Source: Neptunomonas antarctica (GTDB taxonomy: Bacteria; Pseudomonadota; Gammaproteobacteria; Pseudomonadales; Balneatricaceae). From it: 64,000 nucleotides of DNA. Location: the NCBI RefSeq assembly GCF_001305295.1, contig NZ_LJSI01000021.1:1-64000 (forward strand), given 5' to 3'. Position 1 is the stretch's first letter. Every line of letters begins with the position of its first letter. Shown in pieces: positions 1 to 6,497 of this stretch. The position numbers and the translations under genes were made by a program. Below the pieces are notes generated by a model. The model was not told the DNA's origin. It worked only from the letters and a program-made list of their open reading frames with translations, and ran no database searches.

Positions 1-69
1 CCGGACGCCTAAACGCGCCGGCCAAAAATAGGCCGCCACATTTAGTCGCTACTGTTGGCGACGTTATGT
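1..69. other. attC site (partial, window edge)
   Basis: This is the site closing the cassette left of the window. GCCTAAA near base 7 resembles an R'' box, ggcc/ggcc arms form the inner stem, and GTTATGT (63-69) is a slightly off-consensus R' core. The left end may be cut by the window. Confidence 0.6.
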
Positions 70-82
70 GTAAAGAGGAAGC

Positions 83-418
83 ATGGAGTCAATAATCGTA
101 ATTCTATTCTTAGCGTCTTTGGTCGGTATGGGCTTTTTCCTGATCAAATATTTGCACGTACTCGCTGCAATAGTCGATTGCTCTAATGCGTCAGGTGTCG
201 AAATATTTGGTGCCCATTATAAAAATGTATACCACCTCATGGCAGACGTTCGCTTTCTAAATACACTTTGGGTTAAAGGTTGTCATGAGCAGGTAGCTGA
301 TTCTCAGCTATCCACTTTAGTTGCCAAAGCACATCGCATGTTGAGGGCAGGAGTTCTTATAGGGCTACTCATCTTCTTTGTCCCATTAATAAATGCGGTG
401 GTGAAAATTGGAGCGTAA
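83..418 (+). CDS. Cassette protein, small membrane protein of unknown function
   Basis: A 111-residue protein and the only gene of the first complete cassette. It starts 13 bases after the attC core behind an AGAGGAAG ribosome site. Residues about 3-24 and 88-108 are hydrophobic and probably span the membrane; the middle is polar with two cysteines. I recognise no family. As usual in cassettes, the gene occupies almost the whole unit and has no visible promoter of its own, so it probably depends on transcription from upstream. Confidence 0.65.
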   Translation: MESIIVILFLASLVGMGFFLIKYLHVLAAIVDCSNASGVEIFGAHYKNVYHLMADVRFLNTLWVKGCHEQVADSQLSTLVAKAHRMLRAGVLIGLLIFFVPLINAVVKIGA

Positions 419-511
419 AACACACAGCAAAGCGTTCAACTTCGGCCAGCAAGCTGGCCTGGACTTCCAAACCGCTGCGCGGTTTTCCAGCCCGTTAACG
501 CGGCGTTAGGC
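412..511. other. attC site, cassette 1 / cassette 2
   Basis: An imperfect palindrome after the first cassette gene, with ggccagc/gctggcc and aaccgc/gcggtt arms, ending in the perfect core GTTAGGC (505-511). The left R'' box is degenerate, so the left boundary is approximate. Confidence 0.75.
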
Positions 512-543
512 GATCATCTATTCCATCACGCATGAGGGTTACT

Positions 544-897
544 ATGTTAATAGGTCGTGTTTCTGAACTGACGGGAGCAACTCGTAAAGCTATTAGGCAC
601 TATGAGTCAATTGGTTTGATAACGCCTCCAGACAGAAAAGGTAGCTATCGTATTTATAACGACCATGATGTAATCGTCATAAGTATGATTTGTCGTGCCA
701 AAACTCTTGGGTTTAGTCTCTTTGAAATCAAAGATATAGTGTCTAAAAAAACGAAGGAAAAGAAACTTCCTATTGATTTGGTTTATCGACTAATAGATAA
801 AAAAATATCAGATCTAAAACAAGAAGCTGAGGATCTTTTACTCAAAATGGAAAATTTGAAGGAATTTAAAGTGGATTTAGTTAAAGAATTCACTTGA
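544..897 (+). CDS. MerR-family transcriptional regulator (cassette-borne)
   Basis: Residues 1-70 form a MerR winged helix: it opens MLIGRVSELTG, followed by the RHYESIGLI segment typical of MerR helix 2 and wing. The rest is a short dimerisation coiled coil, 117 residues in all. I start it at ATG 544 rather than 532 because GAGGG lies at the right distance and MerR proteins normally begin this way. The C-terminal half has no cysteines, so a metal sensor is unlikely; the inducer is unknown. It shares one cassette with the SDR gene downstream: the cassette starts GTTAGGC and closes GCCTAAC only after the SDR gene. A MerR-type promoter overlaps its stop codon, so it probably activates the SDR gene. 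Confidence 0.9.
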   Translation: MLIGRVSELTGATRKAIRHYESIGLITPPDRKGSYRIYNDHDVIVISMICRAKTLGFSLFEIKDIVSKKTKEKKLPIDLVYRLIDKKISDLKQEAEDLLLKMENLKEFKVDLVKEFT

Positions 898-925
898 CCT
901 TCCCCCAAAGGGGAAGGAATACAGT
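895..925 (+). promoter_or_regulatory. MerR-type operator/promoter for the cassette SDR gene
   Basis: TTGACC (895-900, overlapping the merR stop) and TACAGT (920-925) are separated by exactly 19 bp, the over-long spacer typical of MerR-controlled promoters. The spacer is filled by a perfect 8-bp inverted repeat CCTTCCCC/GGGGAAGG (898-905, 910-917) with a CAAA centre. The layout resembles known CueR/SoxR/MerR target promoters. Binding by the adjacent MerR protein is inferred. As RNA the repeat could also fold into a hairpin, but no U-run follows, so a terminator is less likely. Confidence 0.75.
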
Positions 926-957
926 TAGTTTTTAATTAGCTGACTGGATGATTTATA

Positions 958-1764
958 ATGAAAAAACTGAATTTTGAAAACACAACCATGTTAATAACAG
1001 GCGCATCTTCTGGTATTGGGAAAGAGTTTGCGAAACAACTTGCTAGTAAAGGGGCTAATTTAATCCTAACAGCTAGAACGCATAGCGACCTAATAAATTT
1101 AGCGGAAGAGCTAGAGTCTGAACATACGAATATTTGGGTTAAAACTATTCCTGCCGATCTAAGTGAATTAAATGGTTCTAGAAAATTATTTGAAAAAATA
1201 AATGATTTAGGCCTGTCGGTTGATTATTTGATCAATAATGCGGGTTTTGGAAAGTTTTGTGAGTTTTCTGGTGAGAGCTTTGAAACTTATCATGAAATGT
1301 TGATGTTAAATATTAATGCATTAGTAGAACTTACTCATTTATGTTTACCTACAATGATAAATAAAAATAGTGGTGGAGTTATTAACGTAGCTTCTATTGG
1401 TTCTTTTCAACCTCTACCATACCAAACTGTTTATGGTGCATCTAAAGCTTTTGTATTAAGCTTTTCAGAGGCTCTTACAGGGGAGTTATTAGATACAAAT
1501 ATTCGCGTCATGGCCTTGTGTCCTGGAACTACAGAGTCTCGTTTTATGGAAAATGCTAATGCTGATACAACCAATATGAACTTAGCTCCTGCAAGCAAGG
1601 TAGTCAGCTCCGCACTCACGGCTTACACAAAAAATAGAATGTATACAGTATCGGGAACAATTAATTACCTAGTCTCTTTAATACCCCGATTAGTTTCACG
1701 TAAAATGACAGTCAAAATAGTTGCGAACATGTTTAAGGATAATGTATTAGGAAAATCAGCTTAG
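958..1764 (+). CDS. Short-chain dehydrogenase/reductase (cassette-borne)
   Basis: A 268-residue classical SDR, probably an NAD(P)(H)-dependent oxidoreductase. Visible motifs are the cofactor-binding TGASSGIG near residue 14, NNAG near 93, the catalytic serine in VASIGS, and YGASK with catalytic Tyr and Lys near 160. The C-terminal tail beyond residue 215 is extended and fairly hydrophobic, as in DltE-like or ketoreductase-type SDRs. The substrate cannot be told. It lies in the same cassette as the MerR gene and 33 bases after the MerR-type promoter, so it is the likely regulated target. DNA is strongly AT-rich. Confidence 0.9.
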   Translation: MKKLNFENTTMLITGASSGIGKEFAKQLASKGANLILTARTHSDLINLAEELESEHTNIWVKTIPADLSELNGSRKLFEKINDLGLSVDYLINNAGFGKFCEFSGESFETYHEMLMLNINALVELTHLCLPTMINKNSGGVINVASIGSFQPLPYQTVYGASKAFVLSFSEALTGELLDTNIRVMALCPGTTESRFMENANADTTNMNLAPASKVVSSALTAYTKNRMYTVSGTINYLVSLIPRLVSRKMTVKIVANMFKDNVLGKSA

Positions 1765-1775
1765 TTTTAAGAATC

Positions 1776-1877
1776 GCCTAACAACAAGTTGCTCAAACGG
1801 ACAAAAAACAGTTGGCTTTTACTCGCTCCACGCTTATTTTAGCCAATAATTTTTCGCCGCTTAGCAAGGCATTAGAA
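1776..1877. other. attC site, cassette 2 / cassette 3
   Basis: It starts with a perfect R'' box GCCTAAC (1776-1782), the exact complement of the GTTAGGC opening this cassette at 505. That pairing shows merR and the SDR gene were captured as one unit. Inner arms gttggct/agccaat are visible; the closing core ATTAGAA is degenerate. Confidence 0.85.
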
Positions 1878-1893
1878 ATAATCGAGAGGATGC

Positions 1894-2367
1894 ATGGAAA
1901 TCAAATTTAGGGAAGCTACCGTTCAGGATTCTGAAGTAATTGGATCTTTAGTTGTAGAGCTTACAACTGAAATCTGTGAACTAACAAACACAAAGCATTT
2001 CGATATTGATCTCAATGGCACTATTCAACGCTGTAATGAACTAATTAGTGATGGACACTATGCTGCAATTATTGGGGTCTATGAAGGCAACCCAGTTGCA
2101 GTCGTTACGATGACAGAAACATATGCATTATATGCTGGTGGTAAAATCGGTTTAATCCAAGAGTTTTATGTTTCGCCTGAATTCAGGGCTTCTGGTGTAG
2201 GTTCAATGTTAGTTGAGCAAGTCGAAGGCTATGGTAAAAAACATAATTGGTCGTGTATTGAATTATGTACTCCGCCATTACCTGAATTTGAGCGTACGTT
2301 AAATTTTTACCAAAAAAATGGTTTAAATCCTGTAGGTGGTCGAAAAATGAGACAAGCATTGTCGTAA
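1894..2367 (+). CDS. GNAT-family N-acetyltransferase (cassette-borne)
   Basis: A 157-residue GNAT fold protein using acetyl-CoA on an unknown amine substrate. Motif A is seen at residues about 89-110: IQEFYVSPEFRASGVGS carries the R-x-x-G-x-G pyrophosphate loop. The C-terminal CTPPLPEFERTLNFYQKNGL matches the usual motif B region. ATG 1894 is preceded by GAGAGG. It is the sole gene of its cassette. GNAT enzymes are common integron cargo (aminoglycoside or toxin acetylation, for example), but nothing here points to a drug substrate. Confidence 0.85.
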   Translation: MEIKFREATVQDSEVIGSLVVELTTEICELTNTKHFDIDLNGTIQRCNELISDGHYAAIIGVYEGNPVAVVTMTETYALYAGGKIGLIQEFYVSPEFRASGVGSMLVEQVEGYGKKHNWSCIELCTPPLPEFERTLNFYQKNGLNPVGGRKMRQALS

Positions 2368-2372
2368 ATCAT

Positions 2373-2475
2373 TGCTAACAAGCAAATCAACAAGGACTCG
2401 TAACAGTTGGCTACGTTTCGCTTCGCTACACAATTTTAGCCAACCATTACTTAGCCCGTTATTTGGGCGTTAAGT
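2373..2475. other. attC site, cassette 3 / cassette 4
   Basis: An imperfect palindrome with gttggcta/tagccaac arms closing at GTTAAGT (2469-2475). The core is matched exactly by ACTTAAC at the end of the next cassette. Confidence 0.85.
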
Positions 2476-2488
2476 GCTAAGGAGAGTC

Positions 2489-3145
2489 ATGAATAATCGG
2501 TCAGCTATAATCACTATAATATTGCTTTCAGTTCATGCATTTTTTACTCATTTATTTACTGAGCACTTTTCACAAGCACCGTTAAAAGAAACTATTAATT
2601 TGAGTCAACCTGTTAATTCGATGTTTGATGTGGATATACCTATGGAGCAAACTTATCAGATCAAACTGCTATTTGACCGCGAAGAACAAGACTTTGAATA
2701 TTTGAAAGGCGTATTGGGTAATATGACCAACAGTGATGAAAATGGCATACCGTTAGACGTTGCTTGGTCATTACATAAAGAAGATACTTTGGTAAAATCT
2801 ACTAGTTTAGTAGCCTTAAATTCTTGTGGTTGGTCTCAGGCTCAAGTCTATCGTTGCCTTGGAAAAATAAAAGTACCCCCAGGAAAATACCGATTCTCAA
2901 TTAGCATAAATCATCCAAATATTGAGTTTGCTAAATTTAGAAGCTACATCTCTATAAATTACAATTTTAAAAGCGGGGATACGTGGCATACCGGATACAT
3001 GTTCTGGGGCATGCTATTTAATCTATTTATAGCACCCTTCGTTGGCGGTACTATTCTTCTAGCTTTGATAATTCGGTATATTAGGCACTTAACAAGCGGA
3101 TCAACGGGAAGCTGCGCAGCGTCGCTCCCGTTAGCCGAGCGTTAG
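2489..3145 (+). CDS. Cassette protein, membrane-anchored, unknown function
   Basis: About 218 residues. The start is placed at ATG 2489, directly behind AAGGAGAG; the GTG at 2474 is part of the attC core. A membrane segment lies at residues 5-22, a periplasm-facing domain with an N-glycan-like but uninformative sequence follows, and a second strong membrane segment lies near 172-197. The last 19 residues (after IRYIR) are encoded by the attC site itself, and the stop codon is the TAG of its GTTAGAT core. No family recognised. Confidence 0.65.
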   Translation: MNNRSAIITIILLSVHAFFTHLFTEHFSQAPLKETINLSQPVNSMFDVDIPMEQTYQIKLLFDREEQDFEYLKGVLGNMTNSDENGIPLDVAWSLHKEDTLVKSTSLVALNSCGWSQAQVYRCLGKIKVPPGKYRFSISINHPNIEFAKFRSYISINYNFKSGDTWHTGYMFWGMLFNLFIAPFVGGTILLALIIRYIRHLTSGSTGSCAASLPLAER

Positions 3146-3147
3146 AT
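3087..3147. other. attC site, cassette 4 / cassette 5
   Basis: A compact 61-bp site from ACTTAAC (3087-3093) to GTTAGAT (3141-3147), with an AACGGGA/TCCCGTT stem around a GCTGCGCAGC palindrome. It overlaps the 3' end of the preceding gene. Confidence 0.9.
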
Positions 3148-3275
3148 TTCAAGTGAGTATGTACATTCATTATAGTAAAAACTACCAATAGTGTTTCTTT
3201 GGAAACGTGATGTAGACGTAAACTAGTCAAACAATAATGTTCCTTCATTTTAATTATTTTATTAAAGGACAAAGT

Positions 3276-4220
3276 ATGAAAAAATATTCACTCATCTTTG
3301 GTGCCGTTTTTTTAACAACATCGGCTATGGCAGAACAACCAACTTTCACCATGGGCCCTGCAACTCAAACACATGCTGGCTTGATTGATTGTGGTGGAAA
3401 ATCTCGCCCTAGTGCTGTTGGAGAAATAAAATCAGAAGATGGAAAAGTGTGGATTGTACCTGCAGAAAATAACTATGAAACAACTCCTAAAGCAGAAGAT
3501 CTGTTTAACCAATGTGGTGGCAAGGTGTTAAAATCACTCGCTGAATTGGACCTAAATGATGTGCCAGTTATTAATGCGGGAGGTACAGAGGAATTTACGG
3601 CTTATATATTTCCTGATAATTACTTTGAGCTATACATAAACGGAATCCTAATTGCTGTCGATCCCGTTGTTTTCACGCCATTTAATTCTAATGTTGTGCG
3701 TTTTAAAGCTGATCGTCCGTTAACTATCGCTATAAAGATGGTGGACTGGGAAGAAACGCTTGGGTTAGGAATGGAAGACAATCGTGGTACTAAATTTCAT
3801 GCTGGCGATGGCGGCTTAGTTGCCCATTTTCAAGACGCAAAAGGCCAGACTGTAGCTATTACAGACAATAGTTGGAAAGCTCAAACTTTTTATACTTCTC
3901 CCATCGTTAATAGAGATTGTTTGGTAATAAATAACTCTGTGCGCGATAGCTCAGCTTGTAACAAACAGAAAGTAACTGATGCAGATAAAACGTCAGCAGC
4001 CCATTGGACAGTTGCTGGAGACTGGATGAAACCTGACTTTGATGACAGTGCATGGCCTGCCGCTGCAACTTTTACTAATGATACCGTTGGAGTGAGAAAC
4101 AAAAAATCATTCATGAATTTCTTAGATGTATTTGACACAAAAGGTGCTGATGCTGAATTTATTTGGTCGTCTAATCTGGTATTGGATAATTTAGTTTTAC
4201 TGCGAAAAACCATTAAATAA
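3276..4220 (+). CDS. Secreted cassette protein, galactose-binding-like fold suspected
   Basis: A 314-residue exported protein. I start it at ATG 3276 (AAAGGA ribosome site), which gives a clean signal peptide MKKYSLIFGAVFLTTSAMA cut before EQ. Several cysteines are present in the mature part. FELYINGILI near residue 120 and the later W-x-x-x-x-FDDSAWP segment near 255 resemble the beta-sandwich carbohydrate-binding domains seen in secreted hydrolases. This is a fold guess only, and no catalytic motif is visible. It is the only gene in its cassette, with an unusually long 128-base leader that could hold a promoter. Confidence 0.75.
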   Translation: MKKYSLIFGAVFLTTSAMAEQPTFTMGPATQTHAGLIDCGGKSRPSAVGEIKSEDGKVWIVPAENNYETTPKAEDLFNQCGGKVLKSLAELDLNDVPVINAGGTEEFTAYIFPDNYFELYINGILIAVDPVVFTPFNSNVVRFKADRPLTIAIKMVDWEETLGLGMEDNRGTKFHAGDGGLVAHFQDAKGQTVAITDNSWKAQTFYTSPIVNRDCLVINNSVRDSSACNKQKVTDADKTSAAHWTVAGDWMKPDFDDSAWPAAATFTNDTVGVRNKKSFMNFLDVFDTKGADAEFIWSSNLVLDNLVLLRKTIK

Positions 4221-4291
4221 GTCTAACAAGGTGCTGCATCGGAAAAACTACTCGCTCGCGCTCGTTTTTTCCGCTGAGCAAAGCGTTAGCG
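4221..4291. other. attC site, cassette 5 / cassette 6
   Basis: 71 bp from GTCTAAC (4221-4227) to GTTAGCG (4285-4291), with ggaaaaa/tttttcc arms and a gagcgcga-type centre. It follows the preceding stop codon immediately. Confidence 0.9.
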
Positions 4292-4316
4292 ATCTGCATG
4301 GAAGCAAAGTACTGAT

Positions 4317-4775
4317 ATGATATTCAAACTCGATAGACAATTTCTAAGGCGCACCAAACTGAAAATAGTCGCCATCGGCATAGCCTTTATTGCAGCTGGG
4401 GCAACTTTCGCATATGCCATGGCCCTTGAAGAAGATTGGAAGTTTTTGCTAGGTATTTTCTTCGTCTATTTAGGCTTTAAGAAGATCAAAGAACTCAAAT
4501 GCTGGGATGCCAACAACAGTAAAATCTCCCTAGAAATCAACCCTGACATCATATCAGTATCAGACTTCAATGAAGCTCGTTCTTTGAAGGTCGAAAGCAT
4601 TACAAAAGCTGTTCTTCAGCCTATCCACGGCAAGATCAAATCTATTATCATACATAGCTCTGGTGGCGGCGAAACTAAGCTGGAAGGCTTTGAAGCTATG
4701 GACAAAGTAGCCGGTCAGCTTAAGGCAATACTTGGTGAGTCTAATGTCAAAACCGCAAAGCTATTTCATCGCTAA
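4317..4775 (+). CDS. Cassette protein, two-TM membrane protein of unknown function
   Basis: 152 residues with two adjacent membrane segments (about 14-34 and 42-57) and a soluble C-terminal domain of mixed strands and a final helix. This layout resembles small bacterial PH-domain membrane proteins, but I cannot assign a family. The stop TAA lies inside the R'' box CGCTAAC of its attC. A five-codon mini-ORF (ATG 4298 to TGA 4315) ends one base before its ATG, so translation may depend on coupling from that leader. Confidence 0.65.
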   Translation: MIFKLDRQFLRRTKLKIVAIGIAFIAAGATFAYAMALEEDWKFLLGIFFVYLGFKKIKELKCWDANNSKISLEINPDIISVSDFNEARSLKVESITKAVLQPIHGKIKSIIIHSSGGGETKLEGFEAMDKVAGQLKAILGESNVKTAKLFHR

Positions 4776-4848
4776 CAAAGCAATTAACTATCGCTCGTGC
4801 CTCGCTGGGAATTCCGTCTACTGCGCAGCCGTCATTGCGGCGTTAGGT
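4770..4848. other. attC site, cassette 6 / cassette 7
   Basis: 79 bp from CGCTAAC (4770-4776), the exact complement of the GTTAGCG opening cassette 6, to GTTAGGT (4842-4848). The inner arms are weaker than in the neighbouring sites. Confidence 0.9.
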
Positions 4849-4857
4849 ATATGATAG

Positions 4858-5187
4858 ATGTTTGAACGCACAACAATAAAGGCGCTTTTGGTAATCGCTG
4901 TAGCATATGCGGGGATTTGGCTTCCCTATGTCGTTTGGCGAAACAATTTGCCAGCCTATCTGACCGCACCGTATGCTGTTTTGGGGCTCGCCCAGGCCAT
5001 ACCAGTTTACATCTTGAACGGTATAGGAATTCCCGGATTGCTCCAGAATAATGGTCACTGTGGATGGGGGTGGTGTGGCCCAACGGTTTTTGGTTACGTT
5101 GTGCTTGTGATTTTTTGGGTAGTGGTCGCATGGCTGATTGCTTGGTTCATTTCAAACCTAACAAGTGCAGGCAAGGGACGCTCCTGA
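4858..5187 (+). CDS. Cassette protein, small membrane protein of unknown function
   Basis: 109 residues with hydrophobic stretches near 8-26, 37-56 and 76-97 and a Gly/Trp/Cys-rich loop (GHCGWGWCGP) between the last two, which could form a disulfide or bind a metal on the outside. No family recognised. The last nine residues and the stop come from the attC site, as in the neighbouring cassette 4. It begins nine bases after the attC core with no clear ribosome site, so translation may rely on upstream ribosomes. Confidence 0.6.
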   Translation: MFERTTIKALLVIAVAYAGIWLPYVVWRNNLPAYLTAPYAVLGLAQAIPVYILNGIGIPGLLQNNGHCGWGWCGPTVFGYVVLVIFWVVVAWLIAWFISNLTSAGKGRS

Positions 5188-5215
5188 CGTCGTGCCCCTG
5201 CTGCAAGCGTTATTT
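5156..5215. other. attC site, cassette 7 / cassette 8
   Basis: A 60-bp site from ACCTAAC (5156-5162), complementary to GTTAGGT at 4842, to GTTATTT (5209-5215, degenerate). The arms gcaggcaaggg/cccctgctgc form the stem. Confidence 0.85.
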
Positions 5216-5230
5216 ACTAATTGGATTCCA

Positions 5231-5641
5231 ATGAATAAATTTATCTTCCTAATTATAAGTATCTACTCAACTTTCGCCATGAGTGATGACTTTGATTGTA
5301 ATAAGGCAATAACGACTATTGATATTAATTACTGTGCTGGAGTTGACTTAAGAAACTCAGAGCTTGAAATGGCGACGTATTTAACTAAAAGTAAAGAACA
5401 CAATAGTTATGATTCTGAATTGATTAAATCGATTGATATAGCCCAAAAATCATGGTCATTATATGCTGAGGCACATTGCGACTCAATTTATACTATGTGG
5501 CGAGAAGGGACAATTAGAGGTGTGATGCATTTAAGCTGTAAAACTAAAATCACAAAGCTGCGAACACACGAAATTTGGGAAAATTTTCTTACTTACATGG
5601 ATAGTACGCCACCCGTTTTGCCCGAACCAGAGTTATATTAG
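5231..5641 (+). CDS. LprI-like periplasmic protein (lysozyme inhibitor LprI family, cassette-borne)
   Basis: A 136-residue exported protein. I start it at ATG 5231, outside the attC, which gives the signal peptide MNKFIFLIISIYSTFAMS. The mature part follows the LprI (DUF1311) pattern: an early Cys in DFDCNKA, INYCA, a helix with N/L/Y positions, AQKSWSLYAEAHCD, and a late LSC before a final Arg-rich helix. Characterised family members bind and inhibit lysozyme, so a role in envelope defence against host or predator lysozyme is plausible. This is inferred from family only. Confidence 0.75.
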   Translation: MNKFIFLIISIYSTFAMSDDFDCNKAITTIDINYCAGVDLRNSELEMATYLTKSKEHNSYDSELIKSIDIAQKSWSLYAEAHCDSIYTMWREGTIRGVMHLSCKTKITKLRTHEIWENFLTYMDSTPPVLPEPELY

Positions 5642-5643
5642 TG

Positions 5644-5750
5644 GCTGAACAGCCATACAAGGCAATTAACCGGAAAATTTACAGTGGGCTGTTTTTTGTG
5701 CCTCAAACATTTTAGCCCGCTATATTTTTCCGCTTATGGCGGCGTTAGGC
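5644..5750. other. attC site, cassette 8 / cassette 9
   Basis: It ends in a perfect core GTTAGGC (5744-5750). Arms ccggaaaa/ttttccg and agtgggct/agcccgct are visible; the left R'' box is degenerate, so the left boundary is uncertain. Confidence 0.8.
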
Positions 5751-5778
5751 GATTTCGTCATAATTATGGAGTTATATA

Positions 5779-6246
5779 ATGTCAGAGTATTTTGCAAAAA
5801 TTAATTGGGCGAGATCCAGTGATGAAAATTATATTGATAATAAATACAGTAGAGGGCATGAATGGATTTTTGATGGTGGTGCAACGGTTCAAGCGTCATC
5901 TTCGCCACACGTTGTTCCTTTGCCTTATTCTGTTGAGGAAAATGTTGATCCAGAAGAGGCCTTTGTAGCGTCACTCTCTAGTTGTCACATGTTATTCTTT
6001 TTATCAGTTGCCGCGAAAAGAAGATACGTTGTAGATTCATATGTCGACGATGCTGTAGGTATCATGGAAAAAGATAGCGATGGCAATATTTCAATGACTA
6101 AAGTTACACTTAGGCCTCATGTTCAGTTTTCCGGTGATAAAAAACCGACGATGGAACAACTTGAAAAAATGCATCATCAATCACATGCGCAATGTTTTAT
6201 TGCTAATTCAGTGAAAACTAAAATTGTCACGGAAATTATTGCCTAA
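5779..6246 (+). CDS. OsmC-family protein (cassette-borne)
   Basis: A 155-residue OsmC/Ohr-like protein, probably a thiol-dependent hydroperoxide reductase. The two family cysteines are present: Cys69 in SLSSCHM and Cys139 in HAQCFIANS. The VDPEEAFVASLSSCH segment matches the central helix of the family. The start has a GGAG site upstream. It is the sole gene of its cassette, closed by a GCCTAAC box that overlaps the stop codon. Substrate preference, organic peroxide or other, cannot be read from sequence. Confidence 0.9.
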   Translation: MSEYFAKINWARSSDENYIDNKYSRGHEWIFDGGATVQASSSPHVVPLPYSVEENVDPEEAFVASLSSCHMLFFLSVAAKRRYVVDSYVDDAVGIMEKDSDGNISMTKVTLRPHVQFSGDKKPTMEQLEKMHHQSHAQCFIANSVKTKIVTEIIA

Positions 6247-6341
6247 CAAACCATTCAAGCAGGGCTTTTAACCGTTGGCTAGGTTTCGCTTTGCTTCACA
6301 TTTTAGCGAACAATTATAATCCTCTTAATAGCGCATTATGT
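6241..6341. other. attC site, end of cassette 9
   Basis: It opens with GCCTAAC (6241-6247), the exact complement of the GTTAGGC starting cassette 9. Arms gttggcta/tagcgaac are partly eroded and the closing core ATTATGT (6335-6341) is off-consensus, consistent with ageing at the array end. Confidence 0.8.
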
Positions 6342-6368
6342 GTAAATCGGCATTGGTGAAAAAATAAA

Positions 6369-6497
6369 ATGAATGTTGAAGTAAAGAATAAATATGAGTC
6401 ATACCCTGAGCCTGCAAGAGATAAGCTTGCCCATATCAAAAAAACTACCAATGAAATAGCTGAAGTCGTGTATTTCAATGTCGCTGCGTTATCATAA
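6369..6497 (+). pseudogene. Truncated DUF1801-like cassette gene
   Basis: A 42-codon reading frame whose first 33 residues (MNVEVKNKYESYPEPARDKL and on to EIAEV) look like the N-terminus of DUF1801-family proteins, which are normally over 100 residues. The similarity stops after about residue 34 and the frame closes eight residues later. It follows directly on the last attC and no attC follows. I read it as the remains of a tenth cassette cut off at the array boundary. The family call is from memory of its N-terminal pattern. Confidence 0.55.

Larger units (their letters stand above)
1..6497 (+). mobile_element. Integron gene-cassette array (distal part)
   Basis: Nine short gene cassettes lie head to tail on the plus strand, each ending in an imperfect palindrome that starts near RYYYAAC and ends near GTTRRRY, the attC pattern of integrons. 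In several cassettes the seven bases at the cassette start are the exact reverse complement of the R'' box closing the same cassette (GTTAGGC/GCCTAAC, GTTAAGT/ACTTAAC, GTTAGCG/CGCTAAC, GTTAGGT/ACCTAAC), as expected for DNA inserted as circles. The sites differ in length (about 60-110 bp) and sequence, pointing to a chromosomal array fed from many sources. No integrase or attI is visible; they should lie left of base 1. The right end is a truncated cassette. Confidence 0.9.

Noticed and set aside
898-917. CCTTCCCC/GGGGAAGG as a terminator between merR and the SDR gene
   Set aside because: No U-run follows, and the palindrome sits exactly between -35 and -10 boxes with a 19-bp spacer, so an operator explains it better.
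1894-2367. Aminoglycoside acetyltransferase call for the GNAT cassette
   Set aside because: Only general GNAT motifs are visible; nothing specific to AAC enzymes.
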